Positions 53,288 to 63,714 of a stretch of DNA of 64,000 nt are shown here, piece by piece. Where the stretch lies: contig CAYJLB010000005.1 in assembly GCA_964370845.1 (NCBI GenBank), positions 5,556-69,555 on the forward strand, given 5' to 3'. Each line of letters starts with the position of its first letter. Positions within the stretch are counted from its first letter, which is position 1. The DNA comes from CAYJLB01 sp964370845. GTDB lineage: Bacteria; Bacillota; Clostridia; Oscillospirales; Ruminococcaceae. The notes beneath the pieces were generated by a model. That model did no database searches, was not told the origin of the DNA, and saw only the letters and a list, made by a program, of their open reading frames with translations. Both the position numbers and the translations under genes were made by a program.

Positions 53288-55234
53288 ATGAAAAAGTTAT
53301 TATCATTAGTTTTATCTTTAATTGTCGCTATCTCTTTGGTGACAGGGTTAGCTATTAATGTTGTTGCGACAACGGAACCAGATGCTGGAGATGGTACTAC
53401 AACACCTGTAACAGTATCTACTGACGCTCCAAACGTTTTAATTCACTCAATTACAGCTAGTCAAAGACCAGTTTATTCAGGTAATACATTTGAATTATCT
53501 TTTACATTGGTGAATGAGGGTGTTCTCGATGTTTCTAATTCAGTTGTAAACTTCGGGTTTTCTCAATCTTCTTTTGTTCCAGCACAAAATAAAGCGTATG
53601 TGAATTCAAATTCAATACCAAGTAACCATATTTTGAGCAAACCAACTACAAGCTCAGGGCTTTTAGATGAAATAGACGAAACACATTCCATTTCAGTAAC
53701 AGCAGTAGATTCACTATCTACAGGCGTTCACCCACTTACTATTACTGTAGATTATGAATATCAAACAGCTGACGGTACTACTAAAACTGGCACAGCTACT
53801 GAAACTGCTTATATCGAAGTTAAAAACCGTGAAGATGACGAAGTTGAAGAAGAAGTTCTAACTTCTGCTAACCTTTCAATTGAAAATGTTACTGCTTCAA
53901 AAAGTACAGTTATTGCTGGGGAAGAATTTTCATTGACATTTGATATGATTAATGAGGGTACAGGCACTGCAACTAACATAAAAATTGCTCCTACATATTC
54001 ACAAACTACTTTCCTACCAAAAACTTTAAACACTGTGGAAAGTGTAAGCGATATTAAAAAAGACAGCACTAAGGAAGAAAGTATCACCTTTAAAACGGAC
54101 TCAAAAATGGCTACTGGCTATTATCCTTTAGAGCTTGTTTATACTTATGAAGATGAACAAAGTGGCACTACAAGCGGAAGTGGCGACAACACTACAACTA
54201 CTCCTATGCAATCTACTGGAAAATATACAACTTATATTTACATTTCTAACCCTGAATTAGACGCTGAAGATGAAGAAGATGAGGAGGAAGAAGATGAAGT
54301 AAACACTACTCCTCGTGTAATTTTAGAGGGCTATACTGTTGACGTTGAAAACATTATGGCTGGGCAAGCTTTTAATTTTGCTTTCACATTAAAAAATACT
54401 AGCCAAGTTTTAAATGTTGGAAATATGAAAGTTTCTATTAACTCTGCGGACGGTGTATTTACAGCAGTTGAGGGAAGCAACTCTTTCTTTACGCAAACTT
54501 TAAATATGGGCGTAAGTGAGGATTATTCTATCCAATTAAACACTGGCTCTGCTACTGAAACAAAATCTTATCCAATTACAATTACAGTTGAATATGAAGA
54601 TGAAAAAGGTAGAGCTTTTAGTTCAACTGAAACTATTAACCTACTTGTTACACAGCCGATTAGAGCGAAAATTTCTAATTTTTACTACCCACCAGAGTCT
54701 TATGGAACTTATCCAATTGATTTAGAATTTTCATATTTTAACGAGGGTAAATCTCCTTTTTATAACGTGAAAATTTCTGTTGAGGGCGACTTTACATCAA
54801 TGGACGGTGAACAATATGTAGGCTCACTTCCAGCGTCAAGTTATGATGACACAAGAATTTCTGTATTCCCAAATGGTATTGGTACTATGGAGGGCGTTTT
54901 AGTATTAGAATTTGAAGATACTACCGGCACCGAACAACGTCTCGAAGAACCATTTACAATTAATATTTTGGAAGATGTTTGGATTGATCCAGGACCAACG
55001 CCTGAACCAGAATTTCCTTTTATCGACCCAATGACAGGGCAAGAAGTTATCGGTTTTGATGAATTTGGAATGTACATTTATGCCGAAGAAGGTATATCTT
55101 TCACTACGATTTTATTAATTGCTGGTGGAGCTGGTTTAGTCGCAATAGTTGTAATTATTATTGTTGTTGTTAAAATTAAAAAGAAAAAAGCTAAAAAAGC
55201 TGAAGATGATGACGAAGACGAAGATGACATCTAA
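53288..55234 (+). CDS. Membrane-anchored surface protein with CARDB-like domains
   Basis: A 648-aa protein. Signal peptide MKKLLSLVLSLIVAISLVTG (residues 1-27), then three or four immunoglobulin-like domains of about 110 residues, each opening with a phrase such as VLIHSITASQRPVYSGNTFE, LSIENVTASKSTVIAGEEFS and VILEGYTVDVENIMAGQAFN, as in CARDB domains. Acidic linkers separate them. The C-terminus is one membrane helix (TILLIAGGAGLVAIVVIIIV), then a Lys-rich and acidic cytoplasmic tail. ATG at 53288 is chosen for AAAGAAAGG spacing; an upstream frame overlaps the ATPase. Its place between ATPase and permease suggests an accessory subunit of one complex. Confidence 0.82.
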   Translation: MKKLLSLVLSLIVAISLVTGLAINVVATTEPDAGDGTTTPVTVSTDAPNVLIHSITASQRPVYSGNTFELSFTLVNEGVLDVSNSVVNFGFSQSSFVPAQNKAYVNSNSIPSNHILSKPTTSSGLLDEIDETHSISVTAVDSLSTGVHPLTITVDYEYQTADGTTKTGTATETAYIEVKNREDDEVEEEVLTSANLSIENVTASKSTVIAGEEFSLTFDMINEGTGTATNIKIAPTYSQTTFLPKTLNTVESVSDIKKDSTKEESITFKTDSKMATGYYPLELVYTYEDEQSGTTSGSGDNTTTTPMQSTGKYTTYIYISNPELDAEDEEDEEEEDEVNTTPRVILEGYTVDVENIMAGQAFNFAFTLKNTSQVLNVGNMKVSINSADGVFTAVEGSNSFFTQTLNMGVSEDYSIQLNTGSATETKSYPITITVEYEDEKGRAFSSTETINLLVTQPIRAKISNFYYPPESYGTYPIDLEFSYFNEGKSPFYNVKISVEGDFTSMDGEQYVGSLPASSYDDTRISVFPNGIGTMEGVLVLEFEDTTGTEQRLEEPFTINILEDVWIDPGPTPEPEFPFIDPMTGQEVIGFDEFGMYIYAEEGISFTTILLIAGGAGLVAIVVIIIVVVKIKKKKAKKAEDDDEDEDDI

Positions 55235-55273
55235 TAAAGAAATTTTAAGAAAGTAAGAAAGGAACGGTTTTTA

Positions 55274-56716
55274 ATGAGAATATTCGATATTATTTCCTTT
55301 GCTTTTGGGAATTTCTTTAGAAGAAAAGCAAGGAGTGTTCTTACAGTTCTTGGTGTTATCATCGGTACAGCTGCTGTTGTTATAATGCTTTCAATTGGTA
55401 TTGGAATGAATGTTGGTTTTGAGGAACAAATTAGCCAATGGGGTAATATTAGACAAATTGATGTTCACAAAATGTGGGGCGGTTCTGAAGATGGAGATAG
55501 TGGTATTATAGGTGTTTTGAACGACGAAAGTTATGAGCAAATAAAAAATATAGAACATGTTATTGCTGCTACTCCACAAATGTATGCGAATTTTCAAGTA
55601 ATCCTTGACGATACAGTTTCACAGCCACAAATTTATGGTATTGCAGCTGATTCAATGGAAGCTTTTGACGATTATGAGCTTTATTCAGGGCGATTGCTTA
55701 ATGAAAGTGATATTGGGACAACAAACTTTGTTATGACATATGAAACACCTTTTCAGTTTTATGACTTTGACGATGATGATTGGTGGAATAACTGGGAGGA
55801 AGACTTTTCAATTCCACACTTATTTGACCCGTTGTTAGAAACTTACGAAATGACTTGGGACTGGAGTTATGGTAGAGGTCCTGTAGATACTTCATTGCCT
55901 AAAACGGAGCTTATTGAAACGAAATGCGTTGGCGTTTTGGTGAAAAGAAACGCTGAATGGAATGAAAATACCATTTATATGGACATTAAGGGTTTGCAAC
56001 AATTGGAAGCAGATTTTGATGCTGAACGAGAAGAACGTGAAGAATGGTATCAACAACAAAGTCAAAACAATAGCTACGGGGGAAGTATTTATTACTCTCC
56101 CCTTGATGTGACAAAAATGGCTTATAGCTACGGTTATGGAAGTGATAGTTCGGAAGATATTTATCAAAATTTCATTGTTTTAGTTGATGAAATGGATAAT
56201 GTTACCGAAGTTGAAAAAGCTATTCGTGAGCTTGGCTTTGAAACTTATTCTTCAATGACTTGGATTGAACAACAACAAGAAAACAGTGCTTTTTTACGAG
56301 GCATTTTAGGTGCAATCGGTGGAGTTTCCTTTGTTGTTGCGGCACTTTCTATTACAAACACTATGATAATGTCAATTTATGAAAGAACTCGTGAAATCGG
56401 TATTATGAAAGTTATCGGCTGTAAAGTTTCAAATATCCGTACAATGTTTTTAGTTGAAGCGGGAATAATTGGACTTGTGGGCGGAATTTTGGGAGTTGGT
56501 GCAAGTTACATTGCGTCAATCGTTGTAAACTATATCTCCGCTGAAACTGGAGGGCTTTTAGGTTACAGTAGCGGTGGTGCTCCGGCTTCAATAATTCCAT
56601 TTTGGTTATCCCTTGTTGCGTTGTTGCTTGCTGTTGTAATCGGTGTAATCTCAGGGCTTTACCCAGCATTTAGGGCAACTAGATTATCTGCATTAGAGGC
56701 GATTAAAAATGAGTAA
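55274..56716 (+). CDS. ABC transporter permease (MacB/FtsX family)
   Basis: A 480-aa permease. N-terminal helix with FGNFFRRKARSVLTVLGVIIGTAAVVIMLSIGIGM (shown in part), a large extracellular MacB_PCD-like domain (about 50-345), then three C-terminal helices: GAIGGVSFVVAALSITNTMI, LVEAGIIGLVGGILGVGA and the last before SGLYPAFRATRLSALEAIKN. The extracellular part is rich in Trp, Asp and Gln (DFDDDDWWNNWEED). It works with the ATPase at 52405. The stop overlaps the next gene's start. Confidence 0.9.
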   Translation: MRIFDIISFAFGNFFRRKARSVLTVLGVIIGTAAVVIMLSIGIGMNVGFEEQISQWGNIRQIDVHKMWGGSEDGDSGIIGVLNDESYEQIKNIEHVIAATPQMYANFQVILDDTVSQPQIYGIAADSMEAFDDYELYSGRLLNESDIGTTNFVMTYETPFQFYDFDDDDWWNNWEEDFSIPHLFDPLLETYEMTWDWSYGRGPVDTSLPKTELIETKCVGVLVKRNAEWNENTIYMDIKGLQQLEADFDAEREEREEWYQQQSQNNSYGGSIYYSPLDVTKMAYSYGYGSDSSEDIYQNFIVLVDEMDNVTEVEKAIRELGFETYSSMTWIEQQQENSAFLRGILGAIGGVSFVVAALSITNTMIMSIYERTREIGIMKVIGCKVSNIRTMFLVEAGIIGLVGGILGVGASYIASIVVNYISAETGGLLGYSSGGAPASIIPFWLSLVALLLAVVIGVISGLYPAFRATRLSALEAIKNE

Positions 56717-57245
56717 AATGAGTAATTTCAAATTTGAAAAAGCAAGTTTAGTCGATTTTGATACTATATTTGAAATAATGTCGGACAATTTTCCAAGTGA
56801 TGAAATGGGGGATTATAAGGAGCAAAGGGCGGAATACGCTCACCCGTTATTTTCTTGCTATAAACTAGAAAATGAAAAAGAGATATGCGGTTTTATTTCG
56901 GTATGGAAGTTCACTCCTTTTGTTTATGTAGAACATTTTGCTATAAAAAAAACTTATCAAGGACAAAATCTCGGGACAGAAATTTTAACCTTGATAAAAG
57001 AAAAATATGAAGAAATAATTTGTATGGAAGTTGAACCGCCTTGCGATGATTTTTCTAAAAGACGAATTAGTTTTTATGAGAGAAATGATTTTTTTGTCAA
57101 CGATTTTCACTATATTCAACCGCCTTATTCAGTGGGTAAAAATGAGCTTGAGTTAAAAATAATGTCAGAAGGGCGAGTTCTTACTCAAAAGGAATTTGAA
57201 ACTTTGAGACAATCTATTTACAAAAATGTTTATAAGGTTATATAA
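56709..57245 (+). CDS. GNAT-family N-acetyltransferase
   Basis: A 178-aa protein with a GNAT core: FISVWKF strand, FVYVEHFAIKKTYQGQNLGTEIL (the acetyl-CoA-binding Q/RxxGxG/A-type loop is QGQNLGT), and a closing FYERNDFFVNDFHYIQPPY motif. The substrate is unknown. ATG at 56709 overlaps the permease stop (a second ATG at 56718 is possible), so it is probably translated with the transporter genes. A strong terminator follows. Confidence 0.82.
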   Translation: MSKMSNFKFEKASLVDFDTIFEIMSDNFPSDEMGDYKEQRAEYAHPLFSCYKLENEKEICGFISVWKFTPFVYVEHFAIKKTYQGQNLGTEILTLIKEKYEEIICMEVEPPCDDFSKRRISFYERNDFFVNDFHYIQPPYSVGKNELELKIMSEGRVLTQKEFETLRQSIYKNVYKVI

Positions 57246-57306
57246 TTAATGCTAATGAAAAACAGCGGGCACAAAACTGTCCTATTTCACAAAAGAAAAA
57301 CGTGAG

Positions 57307-57354
57307 AAGGGTATGAGGAAATTTATTAAAGTTTCCTCATACCCTTATTTTTTT
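57307..57354. terminator. Bidirectional terminator
   Basis: A perfect 15-bp stem (57307-57321 with 57332-57346), 10-nt loop, then a T run, between the GNAT gene and the convergent PH-domain gene. Confidence 0.85.
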
Positions 57355-57375
57355 ATTTAGTTTTAACGCTAAACT

Positions 57376-57756
57376 TTACATATTGTCAAAATCTTGGTCA
57401 AATCCCATTTCATCTGTGCCAATATTTTGCATATTAACAGTTCTACGCTTAATTCTATGTTCTTCCGACTTGTTGAAGATAAAATCTTTTATTTCTCTTG
57501 ATTTTTTTATATGTTTTAGTGTAAGAGTTGGGTGAGTTGTGTCACCTGTATGACAAACTAATGTACCAATTCCAAAAATTCGTTCCATAAGGCTTTTCTT
57601 TAGGGTAACGTCTTGAATTTTGTACATATAACAATCATTTTCTTTTACATTAAAAAAACCTTCTTTAATAGTAAGGATTTCCTCCTCAATTGTGTATACT
57701 GTAAATGTAAAGGGAAGTCCAAAAAATAACCATCTTTTTCTTTCACGATAACTCAT
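57376..57756 (-). CDS. Small PH-domain (bPH2/YdbT-like) protein
   Basis: A 126-aa protein. A short N-terminal hydrophobic part (WLFFGLPFTFTVYTI) leads into a bacterial PH domain: EEEILTIKEGFFNVKENDCY, the YKIQDVTLKKSLMERIFGIG signature and GTLVCHTGDTTHPTLTLKHI, then an acidic/Met tail. Relatives are of unknown function, often membrane-linked. The second ATG is chosen because the first lies in the AAAGGAAATG context. Adjacent to the single-helix protein at 57787 on the same strand. Confidence 0.75.
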   Translation of the reverse strand: MSYRERKRWLFFGLPFTFTVYTIEEEILTIKEGFFNVKENDCYMYKIQDVTLKKSLMERIFGIGTLVCHTGDTTHPTLTLKHIKKSREIKDFIFNKSEEHRIKRRTVNMQNIGTDEMGFDQDFDNM

Positions 57757-57786
57757 AAATTTCATTTCCTTTCATATTTTTGTTTT

Positions 57787-58620
57787 TTATTGGGATATAG
57801 TTGTTTCAACATAATCACTTACATATTCAATTGCTACAACAACATATTCACCTTGATTTTCCTCTAAAAGAGTGTATTTCATATATTTGTCAGGGATAGC
57901 ATCACTATTGTCTACCGACCAAGCTTGTGACGGTGGGTAATATCCAACAATTACATCAATTTTCTTTTCAGAAATAGTAATAATTTCTTCTACTATTGGT
58001 GAGTAGGGAAGAAAGTTTGGTGATTGAGGGATAATGTAAGAATTCGTGTCCTCTATGTAGTCAAAATATAAGTTAATATCACCTAAAGTTTGGTGTTCAA
58101 ACTCAAGTCCTGTGCCAAAAATGCTTGTTGCGTGCTTTTCAAGGTCACTTGCTGGAACTGTCATATAACCAAAATTGTTGTTATAAGAAGTTTTGTTACC
58201 GTTTATTATTACGTCCCAAGCCGCTGTGATTAGCATAACTTCATTTGGAAGCTGTTCCCCCTCAGCGAAAGGAGGGCAGTCTACAATTACAACTGGGTAC
58301 AAAAATTGAGCAAGTTCGTTTTTGAAGTCGGTGTTGTCCAGTAGCCTTGAAATTGAGCTAACTGCAAAGTTTACAGTTGAAATTACACCGATAATTGCCA
58401 TTATTGAGAAAAAAACTGCAAGAGTTGAGTAAAAATTCCTTCTCATTTTAGTTTTTGAACCTGTATAATTATCGGCAACATTATCCTCTAACTGGCTTAT
58501 TTCCTCAACTTCATCACGTTCAAAGAATTCCTTTATATCGTGATGTTCTTCTGTTACTTCGGTTTTTATTTCGTCGTTATTTAGTTCTTTTTCAGTTGTG
58601 TCTTTTGAATTTTTATCCAC
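57787..58620 (-). CDS. Single-helix membrane protein of unknown function
   Basis: A 277-aa protein. Residues 1-60 are acidic and cytoplasmic, one helix follows (FYSTLAVFFSIMAIIGVIST, about 65-90), then an extracellular domain of about 180 residues containing VVIVDCPPFAEGEQLPNEVM and ending in VEYVSDYVETTISQ. GTG start after GAAAGG. No family is recognised. It probably shares a transcript with the PH-domain gene that follows. Confidence 0.7.
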   Translation of the reverse strand: MDKNSKDTTEKELNNDEIKTEVTEEHHDIKEFFERDEVEEISQLEDNVADNYTGSKTKMRRNFYSTLAVFFSIMAIIGVISTVNFAVSSISRLLDNTDFKNELAQFLYPVVIVDCPPFAEGEQLPNEVMLITAAWDVIINGNKTSYNNNFGYMTVPASDLEKHATSIFGTGLEFEHQTLGDINLYFDYIEDTNSYIIPQSPNFLPYSPIVEEIITISEKKIDVIVGYYPPSQAWSVDNSDAIPDKYMKYTLLEENQGEYVVVAIEYVSDYVETTISQ

Positions 58621-58672
58621 TTATTAACCTTTCCTTTCGAAATTTGTAAATTATAAATTGAAATTTTAAAAT

Positions 58673-58829
58673 TTGAAATTGTAAATTCGTTAATTCTAAA
58701 ATTGTAATTTTTAAGATTAAAATTGTAAATTCGTTAATTTTAAAATTGTAATTTTTAAGATTGAAATTGTAAATTCGTTAATTATAAAATTGTAATTTTT
58801 AAGATTGAAATTGTAAATTCGTTATCTTA
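58673..58829. repeat. 44-bp AT-rich tandem array
   Basis: The word cgttaatt (or cgttatct in the last copy) recurs at 58688, 58732, 58776 and 58820, an exact 44-base period; each unit holds aaaattgtaatttttaagat and gaaattgtaaatt with a few changes. It lies between the proA stop and the start of the 57787-58620 gene. Confidence 0.9.
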
Positions 58830-58836
58830 AAAATTT

Positions 58837-60084
<1,248 letters not shown>

Positions 60085-60143
60085 TAAAAATCCCTACCTT
60101 TCATATTTAAATTAAATTATAATTTTAGTTTTATCTTAAATTT

Positions 60144-60944
60144 TTATTCGCCTTTAAATAAAGTTCCAATTTCTTCCCCAGCAAATAATGAATACAAATT
60201 TTCTGGTCTATTTCCATTTGTTATAACCATATCAATTGAGTTGTCGTTTACAATTTTTGCAGCATAAAGTTTTGTAATCATTCCGCCAGTGCCAAGTTTT
60301 GAACCTGCACCCTCTGCAAGGGAAATTACATCGCCGTCTACTTTATCAACAACACTAATTAATTTTGCATCGTCATATTTATGTGGATTTTTGTCATAAA
60401 GCCCGTCAATGTCGGATAAAATCACAAGCAAATCTGCATTTACTAAAGTTGCAACTATTGCAGAAAGTGTGTCATTATCGCCGAATTCAATCTCCTCAGT
60501 GGAAACTGTGTCATTTTCATTTATAATAGGAATTACGCCCATTGAAAGTAATTTTGTCAAGGTGTTGTTACAGTTTTCTCGTCTTAAATCATCTGTAATT
60601 ATATCTTTTGTCATTAAAACTTGTGCAACTGTATGATTGTACTTTGAAAATTGTTCGTCATAAAAATACATAAGTTCGCATTGTCCGATTGCGGCAATGG
60701 CTTGTTTAGTTGGAATATCGTGAGGCTTTTCTTTAAGTCCAAGTTTTCCACAACCTACACCGATTGCACCAGAAGACACAACAACGATTTCTTTTCCGCT
60801 GTTTTTAAGGTCAGAAAGCACTTTTATCATGGTTTCAGTTCTTTTTATATTCATCATTCCTGTAGAATGAGTAAGGGTAGAAGTTCCAATTTTCACAACT
60901 ATCCTATTTTTATTTACAAGGCTTTCTTTTGTTGAATTTTCCAT
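60144..60944 (-). CDS. proB: Glutamate 5-kinase, short form
   Basis: A 266-aa amino acid kinase domain: RIVVKIGTSTLT, VVVSSGAIGVGCGKLG, NENDTVSTEEIEFGDNDTLS and the LGTGGMITKLYAAKI loop. It phosphorylates glutamate at the start of proline synthesis. The common C-terminal PUA domain (about 100 residues) is absent, as in some Firmicutes enzymes. GAAAGG lies before the ATG at 60944, and proA follows. Confidence 0.95.
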   Translation of the reverse strand: MENSTKESLVNKNRIVVKIGTSTLTHSTGMMNIKRTETMIKVLSDLKNSGKEIVVVSSGAIGVGCGKLGLKEKPHDIPTKQAIAAIGQCELMYFYDEQFSKYNHTVAQVLMTKDIITDDLRRENCNNTLTKLLSMGVIPIINENDTVSTEEIEFGDNDTLSAIVATLVNADLLVILSDIDGLYDKNPHKYDDAKLISVVDKVDGDVISLAEGAGSKLGTGGMITKLYAAKIVNDNSIDMVITNGNRPENLYSLFAGEEIGTLFKGE

Positions 60945-61065
60945 TTAGTTCAAACCTTTCTGTACGTTTTATTCCTTTTTGTAGTTTTTTCATTGCAATG
61001 GATTTGTTTGCATTCTTTTTGTGTTTTTTGCGACGGGTTAGCCATTTTTTTGTTCGTTTGTTATT

Positions 61066-61280
61066 TTATCGGACAAGGCAAGCCTTGTCCCTACAATTAC
61101 TTCGAGTATTTCGCTTGACAACTTTAGTTGTTTGGAATAGTTTAATCAAAACCTTCAGCTTGTGTAATAAAGGGCAAGAGCAGAGCCCTTGCCCTACAAC
61201 AAAATCCGACCTCGCAGCAACAAAATTATCCTTTTGCACTAAGTATAGTGCGGGCATGTCAGCGGGGACGCCCCGCCGGG
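61066..61280. repeat. Repeat cluster at the 3' end of the second dehydrogenase gene
   Basis: ggacaaggcaagccttgtcc (61074 region), a hairpin with ctac; gggcaagagcagagcccttg; tccgacctcgcagcaacaaa; and the 31-base block 61250-61280 that is the exact reverse complement of 17415-17445. The block overlaps the last codons of the dehydrogenase. Confidence 0.85.
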
Positions 61281-62221
61281 ATAACAACATTTATTGGTGA
61301 ACCTTTTTCCCAACAAGAGAAGTTTTCAGCCACCATTTTAATAAGTCTATTTCTAGTTTCAACAGGCGCCCAAGCGGTATGTGGCGTTATAATCAAATTT
61401 TTCCCACCCATTAAAGGATTGTCTTTTTCCATAGGTTCTTTTGAAATAACGTCCAAAGCTGCACCTGCAATAATTCCTTCGTCTAAGGCTTTTATAAGGT
61501 CATTTTCGCAAACTATAGGTCCGCGGGCAGTGTTGATTAAATAGGCAGTTTTTTTCATTTTTGACAATTTTTCATAATCAATAAGCCCTGTAGTTTCTTC
61601 TGTCAAAGGGCAGTGAATTGTCACAAAATCACTTTCAGCCAAAAGTTTTTCAAGAGAAACATTTTCCACTCCGTCAGTGGGGGCAGTTCTCGTGTGGACT
61701 AAAACTTTCATATCAAAAGCCTCAGCAATTTTTCTAATTCCCTTACCAATTCCGCCATAGCCGATAATTCCAATGGTTTTATCTTGCAATTCAAAGGTAG
61801 GGAAGTCGAAATAAGTGAATAATTTTGACTTTATCCAATACCCTTCGGAAACAGTTTTTGAATAGTCTAAAACTTTATTTGAAAAAGCTAAAATATAGGA
61901 AAAAACTTGTTGTGCAACCGCTTTTGTTGAGTAGCCAGGCACGTTGCAAACTGTAATTCCAAACTCTTTTGCAGCTTTTAAATCTACATTATTATATCCC
62001 GTTGCGAAAAGTCCGATATATTTTAAATTTTTGCATTTTTCCATAACTTCACGAGTGAGGACGTTTTTGTTGCAAAAAATTGCGTCACTGTCAGAAATTC
62101 TTTCCGCTAATTCTTCCGCGGGAGTTGAGGGGAAAATACAAACCTCTCCCAATTTATCAAAAGGGGACAAATCCACGTCGTTATTGGACACTGTATCAAT
62201 GTCGGAAATTACAATTTTCAT
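61259..62221 (-). CDS. D-2-hydroxyacid dehydrogenase (second copy)
   Basis: A 320-aa paralogue of 16442-17389 with the same start (KIVISDIDTVSNNDVDLS), Rossmann motif GIIGYGGIGKGIRKIA, Arg in INTARGPIV, Glu in VISKEPMEKDNP and His in ITPHTAWAP. The frame ends INVVIPAGRPR; the last six residues (PAGRPR) and the TGA are encoded by the palindromic repeat block at 61250-61280. The first copy instead ends KNIV. So the tail here was changed by the repeat. Confidence 0.88.
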   Translation of the reverse strand: MKIVISDIDTVSNNDVDLSPFDKLGEVCIFPSTPAEELAERISDSDAIFCNKNVLTREVMEKCKNLKYIGLFATGYNNVDLKAAKEFGITVCNVPGYSTKAVAQQVFSYILAFSNKVLDYSKTVSEGYWIKSKLFTYFDFPTFELQDKTIGIIGYGGIGKGIRKIAEAFDMKVLVHTRTAPTDGVENVSLEKLLAESDFVTIHCPLTEETTGLIDYEKLSKMKKTAYLINTARGPIVCENDLIKALDEGIIAGAALDVISKEPMEKDNPLMGGKNLIITPHTAWAPVETRNRLIKMVAENFSCWEKGSPINVVIPAGRPR

Positions 62222-62260
62222 AACAAAAAATCCTTTCTTGATTAATTATAAAGCTGAATT

Positions 62261-62572
62261 TTAGCCAATTTCATCAATTTTTGGCTCAGCTAAATTTTCT
62301 TCCTCCAAAGCTTTTTCTTTTTCAGCTTTTTTAGTTTTTACATAAGAAAAAATCATTAGTAAAATTAGAAATAATTCCCCAAAAGCTAAAACATAAAAAG
62401 TAGTTTGGTCGATAGCCATTTGAGTAATTAAAGTCAAATCAAAGGCAAGTATCATAGTGAAAAAATAGCTTTTTTTCGTTCTAAAATACATAAATCCGTA
62501 AAATAAAGTTGCGATTAAACATATAATAATGTGGGTTCCAAGGTCAAAAGGTGCGTAAATGCTGTTTAACAT
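62261..62572 (-). CDS. Small membrane protein of unknown function
   Basis: A 103-aa protein with three hydrophobic segments (about 12-30, 37-52 and 58-76) and a Lys/Glu-rich cytoplasmic tail. No family recognised. It lies between metA and the dehydrogenase on the same strand with AAAGGAATT before the ATG. Confidence 0.6.
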   Translation of the reverse strand: MLNSIYAPFDLGTHIIICLIATLFYGFMYFRTKKSYFFTMILAFDLTLITQMAIDQTTFYVLAFGELFLILLMIFSYVKTKKAEKEKALEEENLAEPKIDEIG

Positions 62573-62620
62573 AAAAATAACAATTCCTTTCTGCGGGTTA
62601 AAAATATTTTGTTTATAAAA

Positions 62621-63544
62621 CTAGAAAGTTTCAAGGTTGTTAAGGTCGAACGGAGTTGGCTGATAAACACAGTAGTTAAGCCAGTTTGAGTACATTAAAT
62701 TCGCTGTTGCACACCATTCCATCTTAGGAGTTTTATTCTCATCATCATCGGGGAAATAGTTGTAAGGAAGCACTATATCAAGGCCTTTGTTCTTATCCCT
62801 AAAATATTCTTCACCGATAGTTTCACGGTCATATTCTGAATGTCCTGTAACGAAAAATTGTCTGCCAGTTTCCTCGCCTACAATATAAACTCCACTCATT
62901 TCAGAATTTGACATAATTTTAAGCTGAGGAACTTTCTCAATATCCTCTTTCTTCACTTCCGTATGTCTTGATTGAGGCACTAAAAAGCAGTCATTAAAGC
63001 CTTTTAAAAGTGGGTGGTTTGGAGTTGTAACCTCATGTGGGAAAATTCCAAACATTTTATTTTCAAGAGGATATTTTTTAACTCCATAGTGATAATAAAG
63101 CCCTGCTTGCGCGCCCCAACAAATGTGCATTGTTGAGTAAACATTTGTCCTTGACCATTTAAAAATTTCGCAAAGTTCTTGCCAATAATCCACGTCCTCA
63201 AACTCGATTTGTTCAACAGGAGCGCCAGTTATAATCAATCCGTCATAACGATTATTTTTTATATCTTCAAAGTTTTTATAAAAGGAAAGCATATGTTCCG
63301 CCGACGTGTTTTTCGGGATATATGAAGTGGTTTGCACAAGTTCAATATCAACTTGAAGCGGGGTATTACTGAGAAGTCTTAGCAGTTGGGTTTCCGTTTC
63401 AATTTTTTTCGGCATTAGGTTTAAAATTGCAATTTTAAGGGGACGTATATCTTGATGAACCGCTCTATCGTTTGAAATTATCGACACATTTTCATCAATT
63501 AAGGTTTTATATGCGGGTAAATTGTCAGGAATTCTAATTGGCAT
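62621..63544 (-). CDS. metA: Homoserine O-acyltransferase (probably acetyltransferase)
   Basis: A 307-aa MetA-family enzyme: PIRIPDNLPAYKTLIDENV, NLMPKKIETETQLLRLL, acyl-binding region ITGAPVEQIEFEDVDYW, catalytic Cys in MHICWGAQAGLYYHYG (about residue 142), His in PQSRHTEVK and Glu nearby. The residue after TGAPV is Glu; in this family Glu at this place goes with acetyl-CoA use and Gly with succinyl-CoA, so the product is probably O-acetylhomoserine for methionine synthesis. GAGGGAG precedes the ATG. No SAM riboswitch is seen upstream. Confidence 0.93.
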   Translation of the reverse strand: MPIRIPDNLPAYKTLIDENVSIISNDRAVHQDIRPLKIAILNLMPKKIETETQLLRLLSNTPLQVDIELVQTTSYIPKNTSAEHMLSFYKNFEDIKNNRYDGLIITGAPVEQIEFEDVDYWQELCEIFKWSRTNVYSTMHICWGAQAGLYYHYGVKKYPLENKMFGIFPHEVTTPNHPLLKGFNDCFLVPQSRHTEVKKEDIEKVPQLKIMSNSEMSGVYIVGEETGRQFFVTGHSEYDRETIGEEYFRDKNKGLDIVLPYNYFPDDDENKTPKMEWCATANLMYSNWLNYCVYQPTPFDLNNLETF

Positions 63545-63714
63545 TATAAATTCTCCCTCTTTTATTAATGGTAGATAGTGATTATTATTTTTACCATAAA
63601 TTTATTTTTTATTTCCAGTATATCACATTTTTTCCTTTCTTTCAATATTTTTATTTTAAAAAATCGCTTTATTTATAAATTTTAATTTATTTGCTTGTTA
63701 TTATAAAAAAATTT

